11,525 bases of DNA, taken from an uncultured Bacilli bacterium (lineage in GTDB: Bacteria > Bacillota_I > Bacilli_A > RF39 > UBA660). Of the stretch, positions 6,132-11,525 are shown piece after piece. Location of the stretch: positions 1 to 11,525 of the forward strand of contig CAKOXI010000031.1 in the NCBI GenBank assembly GCA_934130045.1, in the 5' to 3' direction. The position numbers were made by a program, and so were the translations under genes. The notes beneath the pieces were generated by a model, which was not told where the DNA came from, did no database searches, and saw only the letters and a list, made by a program, of their open reading frames with translations. Positions within the stretch are counted from its first letter, which is position 1. The number at the start of each line of letters is the position of its first letter.

Positions 6132-7024
6132 CTACTAATTCTAGATCTGGGGTGAGATTTTAAGTAAACATTACGCAATCTTTCACTTGTTATATGAGTA
6201 TAAACTTGCGTACTAGACAAACTTTCATGTCCCATTAATTCCTGAACAGTTTTTAAATCAGCACCACCTTCTAAAAGATGTGTGGCGAACGTATGCCTTA
6301 ATGTATGTGGTGTTACCTTAACTGAAATACCAACATTTTTTTGATATTTTTTTATCATTAATTCTATAAAACGAGTAGTAATTTTTTCACCCCTGTTATT
6401 TAACAATAAAAAATCATTATTTTTTTTATCTAAAATAGCTCTACTTTCAGTTAAATATTTGTTTAATTTTTGAAAACATAAATTTCCAAACAAAACATAA
6501 CGTTCCTTACTACCTTTACCTAAAATTTTAATTTTTCTTTCATTTATGTCAATATCCTTTATTTTTATATTAACAAGTTCACTAACTCTTATTCCAGTTG
6601 AATATAGTAGTTCCAAAATTAATGAATCGCGTATTCCTAAAAAATTTTCTATATTAGGTGCTTGTAATAACTTTTCTAAATCATTTGTATATAAAAAATT
6701 AGGAAGTTTTTTATCCAGTTTTGGGTTAGAAATTAAAATTGTTGGATTACTTGTTATTATAGATTCATTAAACAAAAATTTAAAAAATGTTCTTAAACTA
6801 CTAATATATCTTGAAATTGTTTTCTTGGAATATTGATGATTATGCAAGTGAATTAAATATTCCCTTAAAATTTGATAATCAACTTTCTTTAAATCAGTTA
6901 TATTTTTATCATTTAAAAAAAGAAAAAAATACTCAATATCTCGTTTATAATTATTGATAGTCAATAATGAATATTTTTTTTCATATTTCAAAAATTCTAA
7001 AAAATCTAGCAAATTTTTTTTCAT
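6125..7024 (-). CDS. xerD: Xer-family tyrosine recombinase
   Basis: A 299-residue protein, typical XerC/XerD length. The N-terminal SAM-like DNA-binding domain spans about residues 1-95 (YSLLTINNYKRDIEYF, SKKTISRYISSLRTFFKFL). The C-terminal catalytic domain has the complete set of active residues: R146 (GIRVSELV), K170 (GKGSKER), H240 and R243 (HTLRH), H266 (MGHESL) and the nucleophile Y275 (VYTHIT). Xer enzymes resolve chromosome dimers at dif together with FtsK. The ending YTHITSERLRNVY...HPRS leans to XerD rather than XerC, but the subtype is not certain from sequence alone. It lies among housekeeping genes with no phage genes beside it, which favours a cellular role over an element integrase. 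The ATG follows GTGGTGAT at very short spacing, with an extended -10 promoter just ahead. Confidence 0.93.
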   Translation of the reverse strand: MKKNLLDFLEFLKYEKKYSLLTINNYKRDIEYFFLFLNDKNITDLKKVDYQILREYLIHLHNHQYSKKTISRYISSLRTFFKFLFNESIITSNPTILISNPKLDKKLPNFLYTNDLEKLLQAPNIENFLGIRDSLILELLYSTGIRVSELVNIKIKDIDINERKIKILGKGSKERYVLFGNLCFQKLNKYLTESRAILDKKNNDFLLLNNRGEKITTRFIELMIKKYQKNVGISVKVTPHTLRHTFATHLLEGGADLKTVQELMGHESLSSTQVYTHITSERLRNVYLKSHPRSRISRK

Positions 7025-7045
7025 AATATCACCACTACTATAATA

Positions 7046-7054
7046 ATTATAACA
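7046..7054 (-). promoter_or_regulatory. Extended -10 promoter of the Xer gene
   Basis: TGTTATAAT on the minus strand is a perfect extended -10 (TGnTATAAT). No -35 box is recognisable at 17 bases, where the sequence lies in the ssb terminator hairpin and 3' end. The transcript would have a leader of only about 15 bases. Confidence 0.6.
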
Positions 7055-7057
7055 TAA

Positions 7058-7077
7058 AAAACAGATTACTCTGTTTT
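7058..7077 (-). terminator. Short hairpin with the ssb stop codon in its loop
   Basis: AAAACAG (7058-7064) pairs with CTGTTTT (7071-7077) around the loop ATTACT, which contains the ssb stop codon (7066-7068). On the minus strand the arm runs into T6. The stem has only two GC pairs, so it is a modest terminator. The Xer promoter begins three bases beyond it. Confidence 0.5.
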
Positions 7078-7401
7078 ATTTTTACTACTAGATAAAAAAG
7101 TTACCTTTTCAGCAATTATTTCAACTGTTTGTTTTTTATTATTTTCATCTATTTCAATATTTCTTGATTGAACATGTCCTTTTACACCAATTAAATCACC
7201 CTTTCCAACATACTCAACAGTATTTTCGGCAATTCCTTTCCATAATATACAAGGTATAAAATCAGTTTCATATTCCCCATTAATATTTTTATAGCTTCTT
7301 GGAACAGCTAATGTAATGTTTGTAACTTTATTACCATTTTCAGTTTCTCTAAGTTCAGGGTCTTTAACAATTCTCCCCACCAATACAGTTTGATTTAACA
7401 T
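7066..7401 (-). CDS. ssb: Short single-stranded DNA-binding protein, SsbB-like
   Basis: A 111-residue protein consisting of one OB fold: MLNQTVLVGRIVKDPELR (1-18), ITLAVPRSY (29-37), DFIPCILWKGIAENTVEYVGKGDLI (47-71), VEIIAEKVTFL (93-103). It ends SSSKNKTE, without the linker and acidic DDDIPF-type tip by which full-length SSB recruits repair and replication partners. Its length is close to that of Bacillus SsbB, a competence-related paralogue lacking the tip, so a longer essential SSB probably exists elsewhere. It is not beside rpsF/rpsR, where the main ssb usually lies. I chose ATG at 7401 over ATG at 7425: GGAGAG sits correctly before 7401, and 7425 falls within the -10 box. Confidence 0.92.
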   Translation of the reverse strand: MLNQTVLVGRIVKDPELRETENGNKVTNITLAVPRSYKNINGEYETDFIPCILWKGIAENTVEYVGKGDLIGVKGHVQSRNIEIDENNKKQTVEIIAEKVTFLSSSKNKTE

Positions 7402-7423
7402 ACTTTTCTCTCCTTTCAAAAAC

Positions 7424-7452
7424 ACTATACTAATTAATTAAACTATAATCAA
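7424..7452 (-). promoter_or_regulatory. Promoter of ssb
   Basis: TTGATT (7447-7452), 17-base spacer, TATAGT (7424-7429) on the minus strand. Transcription would begin near 7417, just ahead of the GGAGAG ribosome binding site, which supports the shorter ssb start. Confidence 0.6.
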
Positions 7453-7547
7453 ATAAGTAAATTTTAAAAATTGATGTAAATAATACACAAATATAGTAAT
7501 TTAACTAAATAGATAGATTTAATTGAAAAACAAAAAAGAAAAATAAA

Positions 7548-7575
7548 AAAAAATTATCATTAAAAATAATTTTTT
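7548..7575 (-). terminator. AT-only hairpin overlapping the sufB stop codon
   Basis: A 10-base perfect stem (AAAAAATTAT at 7548-7557, ATAATTTTTT at 7566-7575) has an 8-base loop containing the sufB stop codon (7560-7562). The minus-strand arm ends in a long T-rich run. No GC pairs, so strength is doubtful, but the placement fits the end of the sufUB transcript. Confidence 0.45.
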
Positions 7576-8870
7576 AAAAGAGCATTCAATTCAACCGCAT
7601 ATTCCATAGGTAATTCTTCCCTAAATCGTTCTATAAATCCCATAATTAATAATTCCTTTGCCTTATCCTCTGAAAGTCCTCGACTCATAAGATAAAAAAG
7701 TTTTTCTTCATCTATTTTCGATACTGTTGCTTCATGTTCAATTATAGAACTTTCATTTGATACCTTATTTTGTGGAATAGTATCACTTTTTGAAATACCA
7801 TCTAATATGATAGTATCACATTTAACCGTACTCTTTGAATTTTCTGCCTTATCTATTATATTAACCGTTCCACGATATGTAGCATTACCACCATGACACG
7901 CGATTGATTTACTTATAATGTTACTTGTTGTGTTAGATGCTAAATGAATCATCTTAGCACCTGCATCTTGAATTTGACCCTCTCCTGCAACTGCAATAGA
8001 AATACAATTTCCTTTAGCATATGGTCCATTTAAAATACAAGATGGATACTTCATATTAATCTTAGATCCAATGTTTCCATCAATCCATTCCATTAATCCA
8101 GATTCTTCAACAATAGCTCTCTTGGTAACTAGATTATAAACATCATTTGACCAATTTTGAATAGTAGTATAACGACACTTTGCATTCTTTTTTACATATA
8201 TTTCAACAACTGCTGCATGAAGTGAATCTGATGTGTAAGTTGGAGCTGTACAACCTTCCATATAATGTAAATCACTATTTTCATCAACTATTATTAAAGT
8301 TCTTTCAAATTGCCCCATATTTTTACTATTAATTCTAAAATAACTTTGTAGTGGTCTATCTAATTTTGTATTTGGTGGTATATATATAAATGTTCCACCA
8401 CTCCACACTGCACCATTTAAAGCTGTATACTTATTTTCATCATATTTTACTAAATGATTAAAATATTCCTTAAAAATCTCTGGATATTCTTTTAAAGCTG
8501 TATCTGTATCACAAAAAATAACATTTTTATCAACTAATTCTTTTAACATATTATGATATATAACTTCACTTTCAAATTGTGCTCCAATTCCTGCTAAATA
8601 CTTTTTTTCTGCATTAGGTAATCCAATATCACAAAAAGTTTTTCTTGCTTCACTAGGAACATCTTGCCAGTTGCTATGCACTTTATCATCAATTCTTTTA
8701 TAATAAGTTATATCAGAAAAATCTATTTTTAATTCAGGTCCAAACTTGGGATTACTTAGTTCTATAAATTTTTTATATGAATTTAATCTAAAATCAAGCA
8801 TCCATTTTGGTTCTTTTTTTATTTTAGAAATTTCTTTTACTTTTTCTATAGTTAGCATTCCTTTTTCCAT
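7560..8870 (-). CDS. sufB: Fe-S cluster assembly scaffold protein SufB
   Basis: A 436-residue SufB. In the SufBCD complex it is the scaffold subunit on which Fe-S clusters are built and passed to apoproteins in the cytosol. Visible features: N-terminal helices (1-110); the start of the beta-helix core (GAVWSGGTFIYIPP at 153-166, HYMEGCTAPTY at 202-212); and the late core with C351 (VKCDTIIL), matching the cluster/sulfur-accepting Cys405 of E. coli, and E380 in IEHEAT, matching Glu434, at identical spacing. The C-terminal helical domain is complete (LMSRGLSEDKAKELLIMGFIERF). It is somewhat shorter than Bacillus SufB (about 465), mainly at the N-terminus. The ATG follows GAGAGG. It starts 12 bases after the sufU stop, so the two are co-transcribed. 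sufC, sufD and sufS are not in the window. Confidence 0.97.
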   Translation of the reverse strand: MEKGMLTIEKVKEISKIKKEPKWMLDFRLNSYKKFIELSNPKFGPELKIDFSDITYYKRIDDKVHSNWQDVPSEARKTFCDIGLPNAEKKYLAGIGAQFESEVIYHNMLKELVDKNVIFCDTDTALKEYPEIFKEYFNHLVKYDENKYTALNGAVWSGGTFIYIPPNTKLDRPLQSYFRINSKNMGQFERTLIIVDENSDLHYMEGCTAPTYTSDSLHAAVVEIYVKKNAKCRYTTIQNWSNDVYNLVTKRAIVEESGLMEWIDGNIGSKINMKYPSCILNGPYAKGNCISIAVAGEGQIQDAGAKMIHLASNTTSNIISKSIACHGGNATYRGTVNIIDKAENSKSTVKCDTIILDGISKSDTIPQNKVSNESSIIEHEATVSKIDEEKLFYLMSRGLSEDKAKELLIMGFIERFREELPMEYAVELNALLKNYF

Positions 8871-8882
8871 AAAAAATCCTCT

Positions 8883-9302
8883 CTATTTTTGATTTAATAT
8901 TTTTTCTATTCCCCACCATGGAAGTAAGGCACATTTTTTTCTATTTGGTTGTTTATAAATATCATCATAAGCATTTGCCTGTTCTAAAATATCAGAATTA
9001 TACTGTTTTTCATCAATCATATTATTATAATTATCATATATTTCTTTTACTTCATCTAAACTCTTACCAATTAATGTATCAATCATAATAGATGTTGCAC
9101 TAGTACATATAGCGCATGCTTCACCATCAAATCTAATGTCTTTAATAATACCATCTTCTATCTTTACCATTAAATTTACTTCATCTATACAACTTTCATT
9201 ATTCATATTAACTTTTATATATGATTCATCATCTATCAACCCTTTATTTTTAGGGTGTTGATAATGTTCTAAAATTAGTTCTCGTTTTAAATTTTGATCC
9301 AT
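8883..9302 (-). CDS. sufU: SufU zinc-dependent sulfurtransferase
   Basis: A 139-residue SufU (IscU-like fold), which takes persulfide sulfur from the cysteine desulfurase SufS and delivers it to the SufBCD scaffold. Zinc/sulfur ligands match those of B. subtilis SufU: C38 and D40 (ESCIDEV), C63 (GEACAIC) and C124 (KKCALLPWWG). The usual NPxCGD motif is changed to NESCID, and a second Cys (C66) stands where GCAIS is usual. The SufU-type insertion before the last Cys is present (about 84-118), separating it from IscU. I chose ATG at 9302 over ATG at 9317, because GGGAGG lies at proper spacing before 9302 and inside the longer reading. It has a strong own promoter and leads sufUB. Confidence 0.95.
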   Translation of the reverse strand: MDQNLKRELILEHYQHPKNKGLIDDESYIKVNMNNESCIDEVNLMVKIEDGIIKDIRFDGEACAICTSATSIMIDTLIGKSLDEVKEIYDNYNNMIDEKQYNSDILEQANAYDDIYKQPNRKKCALLPWWGIEKILNQK

Positions 9303-9337
9303 ATAATAGCCTCCCATATAAACTATTTCCAGAACAC

Positions 9338-9366
9338 ATTATACTAAAAAATACACTTGTTTGCAA
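9338..9366 (-). promoter_or_regulatory. Promoter of sufU-sufB
   Basis: TTGCAA (9361-9366), 17-base spacer, perfect TATAAT (9338-9343) on the minus strand. It abuts the T run of the spoVS terminator, so sufUB starts as an independent transcript. Confidence 0.78.
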
Positions 9367-9373
9367 TAAAAAA

Positions 9374-9392
9374 AGAGACTTATCTAGCCTCT
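9374..9392 (-). terminator. Terminator of spoVS with the stop codon in the hairpin
   Basis: On the minus strand AGAGGCT (9386-9392) pairs with AGTCTCT (9374-9380), with one G-U pair and a 5-base loop, followed directly by T7. The spoVS stop codon (9380-9382) spans loop and stem, so the last codons form the upstream arm. It ends right at the -35 box of the sufU promoter. Confidence 0.75.
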
Positions 9393-9640
9393 ACAATTAA
9401 TTTTATAGCTGTCCTTTCTTCACCCTCAATTACAATATCAGTGAATGCAGGAATACATACTAAATTTTTACCTGATGGAGCTACAAACCCTCTTGCTATT
9501 GCTATTGCTTTTATTGCTTGGTTTAATGCTCCTGCTCCAATTGCTTGAATTTCTACTTCTCCTTTTTCTCTAAAAACATTAGCTAACGCTCCTGCAACAG
9601 AATTTGGATTTGATTTCGATGAAACTTTAAGTGTTTCCAT
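9380..9640 (-). CDS. spoVS: Stage V sporulation protein S (SpoVS) family
   Basis: An 86-residue SpoVS, full length. The family core is clear: METLKVSSKSNPNSVAGALA (1-20), the Ala/Gly-rich IQAIGAGALNQAIKAIAIARGF (32-53), and PAFTDIVIEGEERTAIKL (64-81). In Bacillus SpoVS is a small cytosolic protein needed for dehydration of the spore core and coat assembly. The fold resembles Alba-type nucleic-acid-binding proteins, and homologues exist in bacteria that do not sporulate. The start follows GTGAGG at rather long spacing (about 11 bases). No clear promoter lies in the 61-base gap after the HAD gene and no terminator separates them, so co-transcription with the HAD gene is likely. Confidence 0.96.
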   Translation of the reverse strand: METLKVSSKSNPNSVAGALANVFREKGEVEIQAIGAGALNQAIKAIAIARGFVAPSGKNLVCIPAFTDIVIEGEERTAIKLIVEAR

Positions 9641-9701
9641 ATATATTAATTCCTCACTTTCTACAATTAAATATATGAGGTAAATATTAATTTATGACAC
9701 A

Positions 9702-10421
9702 CTATTTAAAACGTAATTTTTTTACAAATTTTTCATTATTATTTTCTATATCGCAAATTAATCCTGACATAAATAAATATTTTTTTATCGCATACTCTCT
9801 TGCCATTTTGGTTCCCCATAACATTGTAAATCCATTATAATCCTTAATCATTTCATAATCATTATTATGGTCTCCTATTGTAAAAATATCTTTTTTTTCA
9901 ATATTAATTTTATTTTCTAAATATTCAATTGTTGATGACTTATTAATAAATCTTGGTTTAACATAAATATTATTAAAATTAATTGTGTAAGAAGAATTTT
10001 CCAAATATCTATCAAAATATACTTTTATATCTTCTATTATTTGTTTATATTTAAAATCTAATATTTTAATTACTCTTTCTAAAGTAATATTATCTTCAGT
10101 ACAAACATCATAAAAAGATACTTTATCACCATATTTTAGTTTTAAATAATAGATTTTTCTTAAATCTTCCTTATCCATATTTTTTATAGATAGAAGATTA
10201 TCTGAATAATCAAATAAGATAGCACCATCAACACAGCTTAGATAATCATATTTTATGTTCCATTTTTCTATCTCCTCTTTTATGCTTGAATACTCTCTAC
10301 CAGTAGATAACATAAATAAATTACCATTTTTTCTAAATTCATTTATTTTTTTTATATTAAATTTTATTGAATAATCATCCATTGATAATGTTTGGTCATA
10401 ATCACTAACTAATAATTTCAT
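9702..10421 (-). CDS. HAD-superfamily hydrolase, Cof/IIB type
   Basis: A 239-residue phosphatase-like protein with all four HAD motifs: motif I DYDQT (residues 7-11; D7 nucleophile, D9 acid/base), motif II ST (39-40, in LSTGRE), motif III K161 (INKSSTIEYL) and motif IV GDHNND (183-188). The cap between motifs II and III fits the IIB (Cof-like) group, which act on sugar phosphates and similar metabolites. The true substrate cannot be read from sequence. Cytosolic, with no signal peptide. I chose ATG at 10421 over 10457: AAAGGAGT lies 8 bases ahead of 10421, and a TATAAT box overlaps the upstream region of the longer reading. It is probably first in a transcript with spoVS. Confidence 0.9.
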   Translation of the reverse strand: MKLLVSDYDQTLSMDDYSIKFNIKKINEFRKNGNLFMLSTGREYSSIKEEIEKWNIKYDYLSCVDGAILFDYSDNLLSIKNMDKEDLRKIYYLKLKYGDKVSFYDVCTEDNITLERVIKILDFKYKQIIEDIKVYFDRYLENSSYTINFNNIYVKPRFINKSSTIEYLENKINIEKKDIFTIGDHNNDYEMIKDYNGFTMLWGTKMAREYAIKKYLFMSGLICDIENNNEKFVKKLRFK

Positions 10422-10445
10422 ATTCTTACTCCTTTTTGATAAGAT

Positions 10446-10451
10446 ATTATA
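10446..10451 (-). promoter_or_regulatory. Probable -10 box of the HAD-spoVS transcript
   Basis: A perfect TATAAT on the minus strand sits 25 bases ahead of the chosen HAD start, placing the transcript start near 10440. No convincing -35 box was found at 16-18 bases. Confidence 0.45.
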
Positions 10452-10660
10452 CATCAATAACTAATAAAATGCACTATTTTTATAAAAAAAATAATATTAT
10501 TAAATATTAAATGTTTGTAAGAACATAACTTTTGAAATATAGTATGATACATTTATATTAAAACTAATATTTTTATTTCTTCTAAAAATCATATTGTAGT
10601 TTTGCCAGCATATTGCTTAATTATTATAAATATTATTTCATCATAAACAAAAGTATTTCA

Positions 10661-10685
10661 CTCTCTCGAGGGGAATTTCAGAGAG
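10661..10685. repeat. Short inverted repeat CTCTCT / AGAGAG
   Basis: CTCTCT (10661-10666) and AGAGAG (10680-10685) are perfect complements around a 13-base loop that contains CGAGGGG. No T run follows on either strand. It stands at the left border of the GC-richer patch and could be a protein-binding or recombination site; no function is shown. Confidence 0.4.
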
Positions 10686-10756
10686 ATTTGGCGTTTATTA
10701 ATTTTCTAAAATATTTTTTGTCATTTGCCAAATTTATCGCAAAATACCCCATTTTA

Positions 10757-10811
10757 CCTATGATGTTCTATCCTATCATGTTCTATACCAGTGTTCCCGA
10801 TTTGTTCCCGA
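10757..10811. repeat. Tandem TGTTC-containing repeats
   Basis: CCTATGATGTTCTAT (10757-10771) is followed immediately by CCTATCATGTTCTAT (10772-10786), a 15-base direct repeat with one mismatch. Then TGTTCCCGA occurs twice (10792-10800 and 10803-10811), 11 bases apart. All four units share TGTTC, with start-to-start steps of 15, 13 and 11 bases. Such clustered direct repeats can be binding-site arrays (integrase arm sites, iterons) or slippage products. Confidence 0.6.
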
Positions 10812-10859
10812 GGAATTTGTCAAAATACCAATTCGTTTCCAAAAATTATTATAATAAAA

Positions 10860-10879
10860 AGAGCCTTTATTTTGACTCT
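10860..10879 (-). terminator. Terminator retained behind the winged-helix gene fragment
   Basis: AGAGCC (10860-10865) and GACTCT (10874-10879) form a 6-pair stem on the minus strand, one pair being G-U, with an 8-base loop followed by TTTTTATT. It begins 9 bases after the stop codon of the fragment at 10889, as for the intact genes. Confidence 0.6.
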
Positions 10880-10888
10880 AAATTATTT

Positions 10889-11140
10889 TTATAAAGTTAT
10901 CCATTCTCCGTTTCGTTTTCCATTTTTTCTAGCAATTAATCCTTTTTCTTGCATTTCATTCATTTTTGTTTTAACTGTTCTTAGTGATCTATTAATCATA
11001 TTAGCAATTTCTTCTTGTTTAATCATTGGATTACTTTTAATAATATTTATAATTGCCTGTTCTTCTAAAGTGCAAATTTTACACTTTGAAATTGTGTTGT
11101 TGTACTTTGAAAAATTGTTATTTAAAAGGAAAAAAAGAAG
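10889..11140 (-). pseudogene. 5'-truncated winged-helix C-terminal fragment
   Basis: Minus-strand reading from a TGA (11141-11143) to TAA (10889-10891) gives 83 codons. The last 60 form a clear winged helix-turn-helix: CTLEEQAIINIIKSNP (helix 1), IKQEEIANMINRSLRTVKTKM (helices 2-3) and NEMQEKGLIARKNG...GEW (wing). This pattern with a terminal GSKRxGYW-like end is typical of the C-terminal domain of the AlbA_2/AAA_4 'RecG-like' putative transcriptional regulators. The first in-frame ATG is at residue 39, inside the domain after helix 1, and the earlier codons (LLFFLLNNN) do not look coding. So this is the tail of a larger gene that lost its front by deletion or frameshift. A short open stretch ending in ALKLQKLKNKF lies directly upstream in the same frame before the TGA and may belong to the same ancestor. 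Confidence 0.65.
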
Positions 11141-11199
11141 TCAAAACTTATTTTTTAGTTTTTGAAGCTTTAGTGCACGTTCAGGAACATTGTATTTAA

Positions 11200-11499
11200 T
11201 TAAAATATAAAATTATGTCTATTTAATAACCAATCTTCAACAAAACATAAAATTAAATATACAACAACAAATATTCCAATTATTCAATATATATCACTTA
11301 TAAATTTACTTATCAAAAGAAGCAGTTCTGTTAATATATAATAGTTAACAAAGAATCCTAAACTGCTCTACTACTTTCCATTTACACCCCTTATATACCA
11401 TGTTCTTGTTAATGAAAAAGCAAGAGGCACAAATATTTCACCAAAAATCCAAGTAGCTACATTTTTATTTTCAATTTTTTCCAGATTTTTATATTTGTT
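11200..11499 (-). pseudogene. Decayed membrane-protein reading frame
   Basis: One minus-strand frame reads as protein-like over about 100 codons but is broken by a double TAG (11368-11373) and a TGA (11284-11286). Upstream part: NVATWIFGEIFVPLAFSLTR then TWYIRGVNGK. Downstream part: NYYILTELLLLISKFISDIY, then after the TGA a hydrophobic IIGIFVVVYLILCFVEDWLL segment ending in a TAA at 11200-11202. The hydrophobic runs and interface Trp/Tyr residues suggest a former small multi-pass membrane protein. No start codon with a ribosome binding site is seen and I recognise no family. It could also be chance in AT-rich DNA, which readily encodes Ile, Leu and Phe. Confidence 0.3.
11321..11367. repeat. 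Nested inverted repeats
   Basis: The outer arms AGCAGTT (11321-11327) and AACTGCT (11361-11367) enclose the inner arms TGTTAA (11329-11334) and TTAACA (11345-11350) with a 10-base AT loop. One side has a 1-base and the other a 10-base unpaired stretch. It interrupts the decayed membrane-protein frame. It could be an operator-like dyad (TGTTAA-N10-TTAACA), a folded RNA or a transposon-end hairpin. Confidence 0.45.
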
Positions 11500-11525
11500 C
11501 TATTTTTTCCAATGTAACAGGGTTA

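Larger units (their letters stand above)
10458..10859. other. Gene-free region, possible remnant
   Basis: About 400 bases between the HAD promoter and the terminator at 10860-10879 contain no credible gene. 10458-10620 is plain AT-rich spacer. 10650-10815 is richer in GC than its surroundings and holds a CTCTCT/AGAGAG inverted repeat and a patch of short tandem repeats. Minus-strand frames are short and interrupted (for example FLGNKSGTLV before a stop). The plus-strand frame across it lacks a ribosome binding site and family signatures. Confidence 0.5.

Noticed and set aside
6125..7024. Xer recombinase as an integrase of a mobile element
   Set aside because: It is flanked by housekeeping genes, has normal Xer length and C-terminus, and no att-like repeats or phage genes are beside it.
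9303..9317. Longer SufU starting at ATG 9317 (likewise ssb at 7425 and HAD at 10457)
   Set aside because: In the sufU and HAD cases the extra codons contain the ribosome binding site for the shorter start. For ssb and HAD the longer start also falls on or at the -10 box.
10613..11165. Two overlapping plus-strand frames (93 and 124 codons)
   Set aside because: The first starts with TTG, and neither has a clear ribosome binding site or recognisable domain. The second lies opposite the winged-helix fragment, whose minus-strand reading is clearly protein-like.
11141..11286. TGA read as Trp (no intact gene here ends in TGA, and two TGA codons break right-end frames)
   Set aside because: The intact genes, including ppdK and sufB with many Trp residues, use TGG throughout. 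In an AT-rich genome with reassigned TGA most Trp codons would be TGA. Ten stops without TGA is not strong evidence.

Overview
The window looks like a chromosomal piece of a very AT-rich, small-gene Bacillota (Bacilli/Mollicutes-like or uncultured gut Firmicutes type). The grounds are the strong A+T bias, GGAGG-type ribosome binding sites, TTGACA/TATAAT promoters with 17-base spacers, a SufU/SufB iron-sulfur system, SpoVS, a short SsbB-like SSB and pyruvate phosphate dikinase. Trp is coded by TGG in the intact genes, so the standard bacterial code fits. No rRNA, tRNA, CRISPR array or intact mobile element was seen.

All ten intact genes lie on the minus strand, so the order in the direction of transcription runs from high to low coordinates. 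It is: HAD phosphatase (10421-9702), spoVS (9640-9380), sufU (9302-8883), sufB (8870-7560), short ssb (7401-7066), Xer tyrosine recombinase (7024-6125), ppdK (6063-3439), a small CxCxxC/CPYC protein (3284-3033), a kinase-like protein (2729-1980), a stand-alone Smr-domain protein (1911-1636) and a large repeat-built membrane-anchored surface protein (1567-170). Only HAD-spoVS and sufU-sufB look like multi-gene transcripts. Most others have their own promoter and a terminator packed into very short gaps. In four places the stop codon lies inside the terminator hairpin, and in several the next promoter overlaps or abuts it.

The functions are mostly housekeeping: Fe-S cluster assembly (sufU, sufB), PPi-linked pyruvate/PEP conversion (ppdK), DNA maintenance (ssb, Xer, possibly Smr), signalling or phosphotransfer (kinase-like) and small-molecule dephosphorylation (HAD). 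The left end carries the most unusual gene. It encodes a single-pass surface protein whose outer half is two runs of near-identical short repeats (seven 27-bp units, then eight 24-bp units).

The right end (about 10458-11525) differs from the rest. It holds no intact gene. Present are a tandem-repeat patch with slightly higher GC, the 5'-truncated C-terminus of a winged-helix protein that keeps its own terminator, a decayed membrane-protein reading frame with in-frame stops, and a nested inverted repeat. I read this as a decayed accessory or mobile region next to the conserved block. I did not find a clearly new multi-gene system. The best leads are the repeat surface protein, the stop-in-terminator architecture, the compact two-stem element at 2957-3008 and the decayed right end.
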